Origin: an uncultured Acidobacteriia bacterium
Lineage (GTDB): Bacteria > Acidobacteriota > Terriglobia > Bryobacterales > Bryobacteraceae
Direction of reading: 5' to 3'
Length of the DNA: 64,000 nucleotides
Assembly: GCA_903929755.1 (NCBI GenBank)
Contig: CAIYVZ010000088.1
Location: 49,902-113,901, forward strand
The first letter of the stretch is position 1. Each line of letters opens with the position of its first letter. The notes below the pieces were generated by a model. The model saw only the letters and a program-made list of their open reading frames with translations, had not been told where the DNA came from and did not search any database. A program made the translations under genes and the position numbers. Below are positions 24,088 through 32,596 of this stretch, in pieces.

Positions 24088-26367
24088 ATGAGATTCACAA
24101 CACTTCTTTGCCTTGGCGCACTGGCAACCACAGTGGCCACCGCCCAGAATTACAGGGCCTGGCTCGACAACGGCGGGGGGCCTGACAACTCTCACTTCAG
24201 CGCATTAACGCAGATCACGAAGGCGAACGTCGCGCAGTTGCAGAAGGTGTGGAGTTACCCCACCCGCGACGGCGTCGCGTATGTGTGGAACCCTCTCGTG
24301 GTCGACAACGTGATGTATGTACTGGCGAGGAACAACTCGCTGGTGGCGCTGGATGCGACGACAGGCAAAGAGTTGTGGATCCATGAGGACCTGCAGGGCA
24401 TTGCCCCGCGCGGCATCAACTACTGGGAGAGTAAAGACCGCAAGGATCGGCGACTGATCTTCCAGATCAACAGCTATCTGCAGGAAATCGACGCGCGGAC
24501 CGGCAAGTCGATTCTCACCTTCGGCACCGAGGGTTTGGTGAATCTGCGCGACGGTCTTCGCCGCTTCCCCACTGGCGGGCCGTTCGGCCGCGTACAGTCC
24601 AATAATCCGGGTAAAGTGTTCGAGGATTTAGTCATTCTGGGCTCCTCCCCGGGCGAGGGCTTCATGTCGCCTCCGGGCGACCTGCGTGCCTTCAACGTGA
24701 TCACCGGCAAGCTGGAGTGGCAGTTCCACACGGTGCCGCATCCCGGCGAATTCGGGTACGATACGTGGCCGAAAGACGCCTGGCTGTACTCGGGCGGCAC
24801 CAACACATGGGGCGAACTCACGGTGGATGCGAAGCGCGGCATCGCCTACTTCCCCACCGGCTCGCCCACCTACGATTTCTATGGCGCGGACCGGGTCGGC
24901 ATCAATCTGTTCTCCGATTGCCTGCTGGCTCTGGATGCGCGCACCGGCAAGCGACTCTGGCACTTCCAGATGGTGCACCATGACCTGTGGGATTTTGACA
25001 ATACCTCCGCGCCCCAACTCACTACCGTGAAGCACAACGGCAAGACCGTGGATGCCGTCGCGCTGGCTGGCAAGACCGGCTTTTTATACGTGTTTGACCG
25101 TGTTTCTGGCGATCCGCTGTGGCCCATTGAAGAGCGTCCGGTTCCGAAGAGCGAGATGCCCGGCGAAAAGGCCTCGCCAACCCAGCCCTTCCCCACCGTA
25201 GTGCCGCCGTTTTCCTCGCAGAAGTTCACGGCTGACGATATCAATCCCTACATCCTGACGCCGGAAGAGCGGGCGAAGTGGAAGGACGTGGTGGCGAGCG
25301 CGCGGAACGAGGGTCTCTTTACGCCTCCAGGCCTGCGCGACTCTATTTCGATGCCCGGCAACCAGGGCGGGTCGAACTGGGGCACTACTGCGGCAAATCC
25401 CATGAACGGGACGGTTTACGTGCTGGGGCTGAATGAGCCGGCGATTTTGAAGCTGTCCGCGGAAGCCCCTGGCCGGGGCGGCGGCGGGCGTGGGCTGCCG
25501 GGCGTCGCCACTCTCGGCAAGGAGCTCTACGAAAAACATTGCCAGCAGTGCCATAGGGCGGACCTGAGCGGCGGGGGCAATTACCCGTCCCTCGTGGATA
25601 TCACGGCGCGGATTGGTGCCGATACGGTAAGGACCATCGTGAATGGCGGCAAGGGCCCCATGCCGTCTTTCAGTTCCGAAATAAATGACACGGCGCTGGC
25701 GAATCTGGTGGCTTATCTGGGGAGCCCAGGGGCTACCGCCTCCGCTGCCGCAGGCCGCGCAGCAGGCGGAAACCAGGCAGCCATGCCCGCCTCAACCGCT
25801 CCGATTGTGGGTTCGGGGGGCGCGCCGGCGGGCAAGGCCATCGCCGCAGCAGCCGCACTGGCCCCCAAGACGCCTTATGGCGGGATGACCGGCCCGCCGT
25901 ATCCGGAAGGCGTGGAGGTCCCCGCTAACCGCTACTACACCGGCTACAACGTGATGGGCAACATCATCAAGCCGCCTTACACGACGCTAACGGCATACGA
26001 CCTGAACACGGGCAAGATCAAGTGGCAGGTCCCCGTGGGTGACGACATGCGGGCTCTGGCGGAAGGGCACGCGAACACAGGCGCCATTGGGCTTCGGGCG
26101 GGCCTGGTTCCCACCGCTACGGGGCTCATTTTCCTCTGCGGCGGGGACCAGAAACTTCGCGCCTACGACGAAGAGACCGGCAAAGTTCTGTGGACCGGCG
26201 AGCTTCCCGGACAGGCTCGCGGCATTCCAGCCATGTATGAGGTGGGGGGACGCCAGTACCTGGTGGTAAATGCCACGTCCGCCGCAGGTGGCGGAGCAGG
26301 CCGGGGCGCCACGGGACCGGCAAATTTAAATATGGGCTACGTGGTTTACGCGCTGCCGGCCAAATAG
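24088..26367 (+). CDS. PQQ-type quinoprotein dehydrogenase with inserted cytochrome c domain
   Basis: This 759-residue exported protein has a signal peptide (MRFTTLLCLGALATTVATA) and an eight-bladed quinoprotein fold. Blades show tryptophan-docking segments such as VALDATTGKELWIHED, LLALDARTGKRLWHFQ and YDEETGKVLWTGEL. The active-site strip WDFDNTSAPQL is typical of membrane-associated glucose dehydrogenase relatives. A cytochrome c domain with one heme site CQQCH (about residue 485) and a Met ligand in GPMPSF sits between blades before the closing section. It would oxidise a sugar or alcohol and pass electrons to a periplasmic carrier. Gly/Ala-rich linkers surround the heme insert. It follows the TIM barrel gene by 11 bases. 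Confidence 0.88.
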   Translation: MRFTTLLCLGALATTVATAQNYRAWLDNGGGPDNSHFSALTQITKANVAQLQKVWSYPTRDGVAYVWNPLVVDNVMYVLARNNSLVALDATTGKELWIHEDLQGIAPRGINYWESKDRKDRRLIFQINSYLQEIDARTGKSILTFGTEGLVNLRDGLRRFPTGGPFGRVQSNNPGKVFEDLVILGSSPGEGFMSPPGDLRAFNVITGKLEWQFHTVPHPGEFGYDTWPKDAWLYSGGTNTWGELTVDAKRGIAYFPTGSPTYDFYGADRVGINLFSDCLLALDARTGKRLWHFQMVHHDLWDFDNTSAPQLTTVKHNGKTVDAVALAGKTGFLYVFDRVSGDPLWPIEERPVPKSEMPGEKASPTQPFPTVVPPFSSQKFTADDINPYILTPEERAKWKDVVASARNEGLFTPPGLRDSISMPGNQGGSNWGTTAANPMNGTVYVLGLNEPAILKLSAEAPGRGGGGRGLPGVATLGKELYEKHCQQCHRADLSGGGNYPSLVDITARIGADTVRTIVNGGKGPMPSFSSEINDTALANLVAYLGSPGATASAAAGRAAGGNQAAMPASTAPIVGSGGAPAGKAIAAAAALAPKTPYGGMTGPPYPEGVEVPANRYYTGYNVMGNIIKPPYTTLTAYDLNTGKIKWQVPVGDDMRALAEGHANTGAIGLRAGLVPTATGLIFLCGGDQKLRAYDEETGKVLWTGELPGQARGIPAMYEVGGRQYLVVNATSAAGGGAGRGATGPANLNMGYVVYALPAK

Positions 26368-26389
26368 GCCGGCAGCGACAGAAGTCCGC

Positions 26390-26395
26390 TACAAT
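26390..26395 (+). promoter_or_regulatory. -10 box of the M28 peptidase gene, leaderless
   Basis: TACAAT lies eight bases before the ATG at 26404, with GGCGGA between. Transcription would start at or beside the start codon. Confidence 0.5.
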
Positions 26396-26403
26396 TGGCG
26401 GAA

Positions 26404-27573
26404 ATGCGACTGATCGCCACCGTATTTTTTCTGGGCGTTGCTGCCTTTGCGCAGACGCCCCCGGCAGCAACGGACCAGGCGAAGCCGTTAGTGGAACGCC
26501 TCCACCTGGAACCGTATAAGGCGAGTATCCAGGGCCTGACGGAGTTTGGCGACCGAAGGCAGGGAACAGACCGCAATCGCGCAGCTATCAACTGGATTGA
26601 GAAGCAGTTGAAGAGCTACGGCTGCACCAACACCGAGCGCCTCACTTACGATTTCCAGCCGGGTACAACACCGCCCGGCGGGCGAGGCGCGGGAGGCCGG
26701 GGGACGGGACGGGCGGGCACGCGACTTCGCGGGCAGCGCGGGCCGACGGGCGTCAATAACGATCCGCTGAAACAGCCGGACCAGAAACTCCGCCAATTGA
26801 ACGAGCCTGACTCCGTTGCGGGTGAACGGCAGGAAGTGTACTGCACCAAGGTGGGTAAAACACATCCGGAAGAGATGTATATCGTGAGCGGCCATATGGA
26901 TGGGATTGGCTGGGGCGAGGCGGCCAACGACGATGCTTCGGGCACGGCCATCGTGATGGAACTGGCGCGAATCCTGAGCAGCCCGGATGTGGAGACAGAG
27001 CGTTCCATCCGGTTCATCCTGTGGAATAACGAAGAGAGCGGGACCAACGGTGCGCTGGCCTATGTGAACCAGCGCAAAGAGCTGCAGGGCAAGGAGTCGC
27101 CCGCTGGGTCAGGCAAGTACCCGGAACCGAAGTGGCTGGGCGTGATTCAGCACGACATGATGCTGTTTGACCACGGCATGCCGGGGAAAGACGGGCTTCC
27201 GGGCAGAGAACAACGCGCCGAAGCGGACGTAAATATCGAGTTCCAGGCGAATTCAAAAATGGCGGCGGAATCGGCCACTCTGGCATGGGCAGTGCAGGCA
27301 GCGAACGAGAAATATGCGACCGAATATCCGGCTGTGGTGGGACCCCATATAAGCAACACGGATTCAATGCGTTTCGAGGATCTGGTGGCATCCGTCAGCC
27401 TGAGGGAGAACGAACGCCAGTCGCAGATTGGGGCGGGTTGGGACCCTCACTGGCACCAGCCGACGGATCTGTTCGTCAACTTCACGGATGCGGATTTCAA
27501 GCTTGGGCTGAATGCGGCACAATCCACGCTGGGAGCCGTTGCGCAACTGGCAGGAGCGAAGGTAAAGCCATGA
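26404..27573 (+). CDS. Exported M28 family zinc aminopeptidase
   Basis: This 389-residue peptidase has a signal peptide (MRLIATVFFLGVAAFA). The M28 metal site is visible: His in SGHMDGIGWG near residue 162, bridging Asp in NDDASGTA near 176, and the Glu pair in WNNEESGTNG near 210. The distal ligands include a His near the end in HWHQPTD. Members remove N-terminal amino acids from peptides outside the cytoplasm. An Arg/Gly-rich insert (RGAGGRGTGRAGTRLRG) near residue 105 is unusual and may be a disordered loop. ATG 26404 is preferred to TTG 26395, which lies in the -10 box. The stop overlaps the next start (ATGA). Confidence 0.88.
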   Translation: MRLIATVFFLGVAAFAQTPPAATDQAKPLVERLHLEPYKASIQGLTEFGDRRQGTDRNRAAINWIEKQLKSYGCTNTERLTYDFQPGTTPPGGRGAGGRGTGRAGTRLRGQRGPTGVNNDPLKQPDQKLRQLNEPDSVAGERQEVYCTKVGKTHPEEMYIVSGHMDGIGWGEAANDDASGTAIVMELARILSSPDVETERSIRFILWNNEESGTNGALAYVNQRKELQGKESPAGSGKYPEPKWLGVIQHDMMLFDHGMPGKDGLPGREQRAEADVNIEFQANSKMAAESATLAWAVQAANEKYATEYPAVVGPHISNTDSMRFEDLVASVSLRENERQSQIGAGWDPHWHQPTDLFVNFTDADFKLGLNAAQSTLGAVAQLAGAKVKP

Positions 27574-28580
27574 CGCTGGCTCTAATGTTTCTGCTCGTTC
27601 CCGCCTTGCTTGCCCAGAACTTGCTTGCCCCAAAATGGGTCGCGCAAGACAGCGGCGTTACGGCGTCGCTGCGAGGCGTGCACGCAGTAAGTTCAGAGAT
27701 CGTTTGGGCCAGCAGCGCAGACGGCACATGGCTGCGGACCTTGAATGGCGGCGCCAGGTGGGAGTCCGGCAAGGTGAACGGCGGCGAAAAACTCGACTTC
27801 CGGGGACTGTACGCCTTCTCCGCCACCGATGCCGTCGTGATGAGTTCCGGCGAAGGATCGGCCTCGAAAGTCTTCGCAACCACGGATGGCGGCGCCCATT
27901 GGACCCTGCTTTTTGAGAATCCGGATGCGAAGGGCTTTTTCGACGGTATTGCTTTCCGCGACCGCCTGAACGGGGCGTTGCTGGGCGATCCGGTGAGCGG
28001 GCATTTCACGATATTCGTCACGGCGGACGGGGGCAAGACCTGGATTCGCAGGGAAGGGCCTGTTGCCAATGAGGGCGAGGCCAGCTTCGCAGCCAGTAAT
28101 TCCACGCTTTGGGTTGGCGGCAAGGGGGAGATCCGGATCGCCTCCGGTGGTAAGGGCGGTGCCCGCATTTTCCGCTCTGCCGATAACGGAAAGTCGTGGA
28201 AGGCCATGCAGACTCCCGTGCGGCACGATGTGGAAACAGCCGGAATCTTCTCACTGGGCTGGCGTGATTCCCGCCACGGAATCGTGGTGGGCGGGGACTA
28301 CCGCAAGGACCAGGAAGCGGCGGCGAATATCGCCATGACATCCGACGGGGGCAAGACCTGGGTAACCGTGAGATCCGGCCCGGCTGGTTTTAGATCAGCT
28401 GTCGCCTATCTGGCGAACTACAGACTGTGGCTGGCAACGGGAACATCGGGCTCCGATACCTCGCTCGATGGCAAGGTTTGGGTTCAGTTCGGCGATGGCG
28501 AATACAACGCGGTGAGCGGCGTCTGGGGAGTGGGGCCGAAAGGCAGGATCGCAAAGTTCCTGGCCGCGCCGCGCCGTTAA
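27570..28580 (+). CDS. Exported YCF48/BNR-type beta-propeller
   Basis: This 336-residue protein has a short signal peptide (MTLALMFLLVPALLA) and about six Asp-box-like repeats such as TTDGGAHWTLLF, TADGGKTWIRREG, SADNGKSWKAM and TSDGGKTWVTV. This is the YCF48/Hcf136-like propeller that often binds other proteins and seldom acts as an enzyme. The start ATG overlaps the peptidase stop in ATGA, so both are made from one message. It may assist the peptidase or a surface complex. Function unknown. Confidence 0.8.
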   Translation: MTLALMFLLVPALLAQNLLAPKWVAQDSGVTASLRGVHAVSSEIVWASSADGTWLRTLNGGARWESGKVNGGEKLDFRGLYAFSATDAVVMSSGEGSASKVFATTDGGAHWTLLFENPDAKGFFDGIAFRDRLNGALLGDPVSGHFTIFVTADGGKTWIRREGPVANEGEASFAASNSTLWVGGKGEIRIASGGKGGARIFRSADNGKSWKAMQTPVRHDVETAGIFSLGWRDSRHGIVVGGDYRKDQEAAANIAMTSDGGKTWVTVRSGPAGFRSAVAYLANYRLWLATGTSGSDTSLDGKVWVQFGDGEYNAVSGVWGVGPKGRIAKFLAAPRR

Positions 28581-28603
28581 GAGCTTTCATGTAACCTATA
28601 GCG

Positions 28604-29002
28604 GTGAAAACAACTCTACTGACCCTTCTCCTCTCCGTGGCCGCATTTGCCGCCGATTCCGGTCCCCTCGGCTCAACGCTGGAAGCCTGGAAGCAGGCTG
28701 TGCTCAAGAAAGACGCCGCGAGTTTGCAAAAAATGTACCACGCGGACCTGACCTACACGCATTCATCCGCGATGACCGAGACCAAGGCCGAAGCGATCGC
28801 CGCCGTAGCCAAAGGTTCAACCAAGGCCATCGAATATCGCGATATCACCACAAAGATCTATGGCAAGACCGCGATTATGAAGGGCAAGTTCGATATCACG
28901 AACGACCAGAATTCCACCAGCCACCTGGTCATTCTGATGGTGTGGGAAAAGTCCGGCTCCGACTGGCAGCTGCTGGCGCGCCAGGCCACAAAACTCCCCT
29001 AA
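28604..29002 (+). CDS. Exported NTF2-like (DUF4440-type) protein
   Basis: This 132-residue protein has a signal peptide (KTTLLTLLLSVAAFAA) and an NTF2-like cone fold: TLEAWKQAVLKKDAASLQKM, DLTYTHSSAMTETKAE, then VILMVWEKSGSDWQLLARQA. Such small secreted proteins bind a hydrophobic ligand or act as isomerase-like enzymes; the role here is unknown. It starts with GTG. TAACCT at 28592-28597 lies six bases before it and no ribosome site is present, so it may be leaderless. It follows the propeller gene by 23 bases. Confidence 0.8.
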   Translation: MKTTLLTLLLSVAAFAADSGPLGSTLEAWKQAVLKKDAASLQKMYHADLTYTHSSAMTETKAEAIAAVAKGSTKAIEYRDITTKIYGKTAIMKGKFDITNDQNSTSHLVILMVWEKSGSDWQLLARQATKLP

Positions 29003-29026
29003 CCTGACTTTTGGTAAAGGGTCGTG

Positions 29027-29283
29027 TTAGTGAAGCGTCCATCCGCCATCCACCATCAGAACGTGGCCCGCGACCATGTCTGACAGATGGCTGCACAGGA
29101 ACAGTACCGCCCCCACCAGGTCTTCCGGCTGGTTCCAGCGACCGGCCGGAAGCATCTGGGTGTTGACCCATTCGAGCGACAGGGCTCGGGACAGGTGGTG
29201 AACGGTGCGGTCGTACCCGTCTTCGGTAATACCGAGCGCCGCTGACAACGGCAACTTTATCCTTTAAACCAAAGTTCGCATAG
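29027..29283 (-). pseudogene. Decayed short-chain dehydrogenase (SDR)
   Basis: Three pieces of an SDR survive on the minus strand. Bases about 29245-29280 read [15 protein letters not shown], the standard SDR N-terminus up to the first glycine motif. A frame change then joins a short stretch to [11 protein letters not shown], which normally follows the catalytic YxxxK. Another gap leads to [20 protein letters not shown] and the C-terminus VDGGWTLH with TAA at 29027. At least 130 residues, including the cofactor fold and active site, are missing. The remnant directly follows an intact SDR gene in the same direction, so an operon of two SDRs has lost one. Confidence 0.75.
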
Positions 29284-29291
29284 TCCGGCGT

Positions 29292-30074
29292 TTACACCAA
29301 GCCCCTCAAAGTCCCACCAATATCCAGCGTGGCGCCGGTAATGTACTTTGCCAGAGGCGACGCCAGAAAGACGACCGCGTTGGCCACGTCGGAAGCCTCC
29401 CCCATGCCCAGCGGCAGGTAGCGATCTGCCAGAAAGCGTTTGACCGCCTCCTCGCGATCCGCTACGCCGTAGTGCTGAACCAGCTGGTCGGCCAGGCCGC
29501 CGGGACGCGACCACATGCGGGTCCAGACGGGGCCGGGCGCAATGGCGTTCACCCGGACATGGGGCGCGTATTGCTTCGCCAGCGCCTTGGTCAGGTAAAG
29601 AATTCCGGCCTTGCACGCACCGTAGTCCATCAGGCCCGGCTCGGGCTGTTTTGAGAGGTCGGAGCCGGTATTCACGATGGCCGCGCCGCCACGCGCCGCC
29701 ATGCCGGGAATCAGAGCGCGGCAGATACGCACGGTGCCCATCATGTTCACCTGAAAACTACTGGCCCAGCCATCGTCGGTCAGGTCTTCAAACGGCGTGG
29801 AGTTGCCCACACCCAGATTGTTGATGAGGATGTCGGGTTCGCGACCAAAGGTTTTCAGCACATACGCGACAACATGGTCTACACCGGCGGCGGTGGCCAG
29901 ATCAGCGGCGACAACGCCGGTCCACTTGTGTGATTTCTCACAAAGCGCGGCTTCGTCGTTATCGGCGACGATGACGCGGGCTCCTTCCTGGGTGAGCAAG
30001 TCGGCGGTTGCCTCCCCGATACCCCACGCGCCGGCGGCCACAAAGGCCAGTTTATCTTTCAGTTGGAAATCCAT
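29292..30074 (-). CDS. SDR family oxidoreductase
   Basis: This 260-residue NAD(P)-dependent dehydrogenase has the cofactor motif AGAWGIGEA near residues 14-22 (the usual TGxxxGIG with Ala for Thr), an acidic DND near 38 that favours NAD, NNLGVG near 86, catalytic Ser in IVNTGSDLSK near 140 and YGACK near 155. The closing IGGTLRGLV is family-like. Substrate unknown; sugar acids and 3-hydroxyacyl compounds are common. Cytoplasmic. On the minus strand TATGAT (30089-30094) lies 14 bases before the ATG and may be its promoter. A decayed SDR follows it. Confidence 0.88.
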   Translation of the reverse strand: MDFQLKDKLAFVAAGAWGIGEATADLLTQEGARVIVADNDEAALCEKSHKWTGVVAADLATAAGVDHVVAYVLKTFGREPDILINNLGVGNSTPFEDLTDDGWASSFQVNMMGTVRICRALIPGMAARGGAAIVNTGSDLSKQPEPGLMDYGACKAGILYLTKALAKQYAPHVRVNAIAPGPVWTRMWSRPGGLADQLVQHYGVADREEAVKRFLADRYLPLGMGEASDVANAVVFLASPLAKYITGATLDIGGTLRGLV

Positions 30075-30388
30075 AAATGCTCGTTTCGATCATATAGCGC
30101 GCCCCCCAGCCGTCTCCACCGGAAGTTTCGGCAGGCGGTAATATCAACGTCCCGGTTGCATCTTCGCTGACAGGAGTCGCGGTCACGCATCGTTGCTGCC
30201 ACGCAACGCGGTGGTCCAGGTAGCGGAAATTATCCTCGGGGCGGCTTCATGCCTGGCTCGACCGATGGTACGGGGCTGGAGCTGGAACTTGAATTTGGCT
30301 CCGGCGGAGTTTGGCTGCAGACGAATTTGTGTTATTCCGGAGGCGTCGGGCAAACGATGGCTGGTTCGCGTACAATTGAGGGCGCAAC
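30075..30388. other. 314-base divergent intergenic region
   Basis: This gap separates the leftward SDR gene from the rightward TIM barrel gene. It holds a minus-strand -10 candidate (TATGAT, 30089-30094) and a plus-strand -10 candidate (TACAAT, 30371-30376). A 47-codon frame from ATG 30249 to TGA 30390-30392 crosses it but shows no family signature. I see no tRNA, terminator or repeat. Confidence 0.5.
30371..30376 (+). promoter_or_regulatory. -10 box of the third TIM barrel gene
   Basis: TACAAT lies 12 bases before the ATG at 30389. The predicted leader is about five bases and has no Shine-Dalgarno. Confidence 0.45.
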
Positions 30389-31372
30389 ATGACCCGGCGC
30401 AAACTCATCGGCGGCATCGCCGCCACTACCACCCTTCAGCAGATCGCCAAAGCGGCAGAATGGAAACCGAAGCTCGGCATCCTGGCCCCTTTTACGGAAT
30501 ACAACGTCCGCTTCGCGAAGGAAGAGGGCTTCACCAACATGATCCTCGCGGGAACCAGGGGTTCCACGCTGGACGCGTCGAAAGTCACCGACGCCCAGAT
30601 CGCAACGGTGAAGAGCACGCTCGCGAAGTACCAGATGAACGTCTCCGCTTTCCAGGCGTCACAGGATCACATCCACCCCGACCCCGAAAAGCGCCGCCAG
30701 GACAACGACTACTTCGTGAAACTGATCGAACTCGCCGGTAAGCTGGGCATTCCCTATATCGGTACGTCGTCGGGCCGAGACGTGGCGAAACCGTTCGACA
30801 CCCAGGTTTCCGAAATAGTAAAGGTCTACGAGGAGCGATACTTCAAGGCGTGCGAGGCCAATAAGGTCCGTATTCTGTGGGAACCGTACCCGGGTGGCGC
30901 CAATATCGCGGTCAGCCCCGCCGGATTTGACGCCCTGTTCAAAGGCTTTGGCAATTCTCCCTACGTCGGCTTGCAATACGACCCCTCGCACCTGGTCTGG
31001 CAGATGATGGACCCGATTCAGACGGCACGCGACTATGCCGACAAGATCTACGATGTCCACCTGAAGGACACCGAAGTCCGCTGGGACGTACTGCGGCGAA
31101 TTGGCATTAATCCGCAGAACATCAACCTGCGCCAGAACGCCCAGTGGTGGCTCTACCGTCTGCCCGGCCTCGGCTCCATCAACTGGGCCGATTTCTTCAC
31201 CGTGCTGCAGCGCGCAGGCTACCAGGGCGCGATGAGCATCGAGCACGAAGATCCACTGTATGGTTCGCCAAACCGCCCCGGCCCGGACTTCACGGCGGAT
31301 TACGCGATGGGCTTCAAAATGGCAAAACGGTACCTGCGCCAGTACGTTCCGGACAAGTCCGTTTCAGAATAG
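30389..31372 (+). CDS. Tat-exported sugar phosphate isomerase/epimerase-like TIM barrel
   Basis: This 327-residue protein has a twin-arginine signal (MTRRKLIGGIAATTTLQQIA) and a TIM barrel of the sugar isomerase superfamily. Metal-site regions are VRILWEPYPGGAN near residue 160 (Glu), LQYDPSHLVWQ near 200 (Asp and His), YDVHLKDTEVRW near 225 (His) and GAMSIEHEDPLYG near 280 (Glu). These match inosose dehydratase/IolE-like and epimerase-like members. Export separates it from cytoplasmic inositol pathways. The substrate is probably a free or oxidised sugar. A -10 box lies 12 bases upstream, with a 314-base divergent gap. Confidence 0.85.
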   Translation: MTRRKLIGGIAATTTLQQIAKAAEWKPKLGILAPFTEYNVRFAKEEGFTNMILAGTRGSTLDASKVTDAQIATVKSTLAKYQMNVSAFQASQDHIHPDPEKRRQDNDYFVKLIELAGKLGIPYIGTSSGRDVAKPFDTQVSEIVKVYEERYFKACEANKVRILWEPYPGGANIAVSPAGFDALFKGFGNSPYVGLQYDPSHLVWQMMDPIQTARDYADKIYDVHLKDTEVRWDVLRRIGINPQNINLRQNAQWWLYRLPGLGSINWADFFTVLQRAGYQGAMSIEHEDPLYGSPNRPGPDFTADYAMGFKMAKRYLRQYVPDKSVSE

Positions 31373-31413
31373 AAGCTAAACCTTTTCCGCCAAAACGCCG
31401 ATTAATAGTCAAG

Positions 31414-32439
31414 ATGGCGTTTGACGAACAGCTGGTAGAAAAGTACCTGGAACGGGCAATGGAGGAATTCGCAACCAATCCTCTTGCCGTTCAGCTAATG
31501 CGCCGTCTGGCGATTGAAGGCAGAGAACTCTTTGTTCAGGCCGGCATGAAATTGCTGCAACGGCAAGTCGACTTTAGCAACGAAGCCAATGTAAATGCCG
31601 AGCGAATGCTGGGACACCTTTTGTTGCGCCAGGATACGCTGCTGGACAGGTTGGCGAACCCCGAGGAGAGTACCCGCGCAAAGGCAACCGAACTTTTTCG
31701 GCGCTTCCAAAAAATGGACGCTTCATTTGACGTTCGGCTGGCGCGCAAATTGCCGTGCCGCGGGGCGTGGAGCCAGCCTGGCGCGTTCGATGGCGGACGT
31801 TCGGGGCGAGCGCTCGACATCCTGGACGAAACCTCCGAAGGGCGACGCCTGCTGCCAATTCTGGGCCATTTACCCGACTCGCAAGATCCTCGAATCTCGG
31901 CGCGCGCAACCTTATTCGTTGGCAAAAGGGTCCAAAGTGCCGATTGGACCGCGCGACAGCTGTCGCGGTCCGATCCGCGAATCCGCGCCAATGCAGTAGA
32001 GGCCCTGTGGGGCGTAAAGACTGCCACCGCGATGCATTTATTCGATGAATGCGTGAAAGATCCGCATAACCGTGTAGCGGGCAACGCGCTGGTGGGCTTG
32101 CATATAGGCGGGCGCGAGGATGCGATTGAGCGTGTCATCGAAATGTCGAACGACGACCTCCCCGAGCGCCGGATTACGTCGGCCTGGGCCATGGGGCGCC
32201 TGGCCGTGGATGGTTTTGGGGAACGCCTCACAGAAATGGTTCGGGATGACGATCTGAACGTGCGCGGCATGGCACTGCGGGCGCTGATGCTGATTCGGAA
32301 GACCTCGCCCGCCCCGCTGGAGAAGCGGCCCGACGAACAGATCACCCTGGAAACGACCATTGATATTCCCGTGGTGCAGGAAGATCTGGTGGCCAATATT
32401 GATGTTCGCCTGGATGGCAAGACCTTCAGAGCCCGCTGA
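31414..32439 (+). CDS. HEAT-repeat protein, with likely compensated frameshift
   Basis: This 341-residue protein is a helical HEAT-repeat solenoid from about residue 145 onwards (RIRANAVEALWGV, HNRVAGNALVGLHIGG, RRITSAWAMGRLAVDG, LNVRGMALRALMLIR). Repeats of this sort scaffold protein complexes. Near residues 110-128 the frame reads KLPCRGAWSQPGAFDGGRSG, which breaks helical periodicity. A neighbouring frame over the same 48 bases reads RGASLARSMADVRG, a better fit to the repeat, and the main frame then resumes at RALDILDE. This suggests a +1/-1 pair of small indels or a sequencing error. No Shine-Dalgarno precedes the ATG. Function unknown; cytoplasmic. Confidence 0.7.
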   Translation: MAFDEQLVEKYLERAMEEFATNPLAVQLMRRLAIEGRELFVQAGMKLLQRQVDFSNEANVNAERMLGHLLLRQDTLLDRLANPEESTRAKATELFRRFQKMDASFDVRLARKLPCRGAWSQPGAFDGGRSGRALDILDETSEGRRLLPILGHLPDSQDPRISARATLFVGKRVQSADWTARQLSRSDPRIRANAVEALWGVKTATAMHLFDECVKDPHNRVAGNALVGLHIGGREDAIERVIEMSNDDLPERRITSAWAMGRLAVDGFGERLTEMVRDDDLNVRGMALRALMLIRKTSPAPLEKRPDEQITLETTIDIPVVQEDLVANIDVRLDGKTFRAR

Positions 32440-32596
32440 TCAACCTGGCCCAGGAACGGTACCCCCTTCCGTAACGCTCCCTCCTGCGACGCAGCCGGAC
32501 GAGCCCCACAAACCCGAACAGCCGAATCTCCGCCAGACCAAAAGGGGAGCTTCGGCATCGATTCTCGCAGCGTTCAGGACCCTGCTGGCATCATGA
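32414..32596 (+). CDS. Possible small proline-rich protein (60 residues)
   Basis: ATG 32414 opens a 60-codon frame that overlaps the last 26 bases of the HEAT gene in another frame and ends in TGA 32594-32596, directly followed by the ATG of the P-type ATPase. The product starts MARPSEPADQPGPGTVPPSV, goes on with Pro-rich sequence and ends in a short amphipathic helix, SASILAAFRTLLAS. The stop-start abutment is the layout expected of a coupled cistron. It could equally be a frameshifted tail of the HEAT protein or chance. No family recognised. Confidence 0.35.
   Translation: MARPSEPADQPGPGTVPPSVTLPPATQPDEPHKPEQPNLRQTKRGASASILAAFRTLLAS

Noticed and set aside
29273..29283. AGTTCGCATAG, close to the XerC arm of dif sites, near the skew switch
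   Set aside because: No XerD-like arm follows at the right spacing, and several such near matches are expected by chance in 64 kb.
30249..30392. 47-codon frame ending in ATGA with the TIM barrel start
   Set aside because: No ribosome site, no family signature, and a strong -10 box lies inside it, so the overlap is probably chance.
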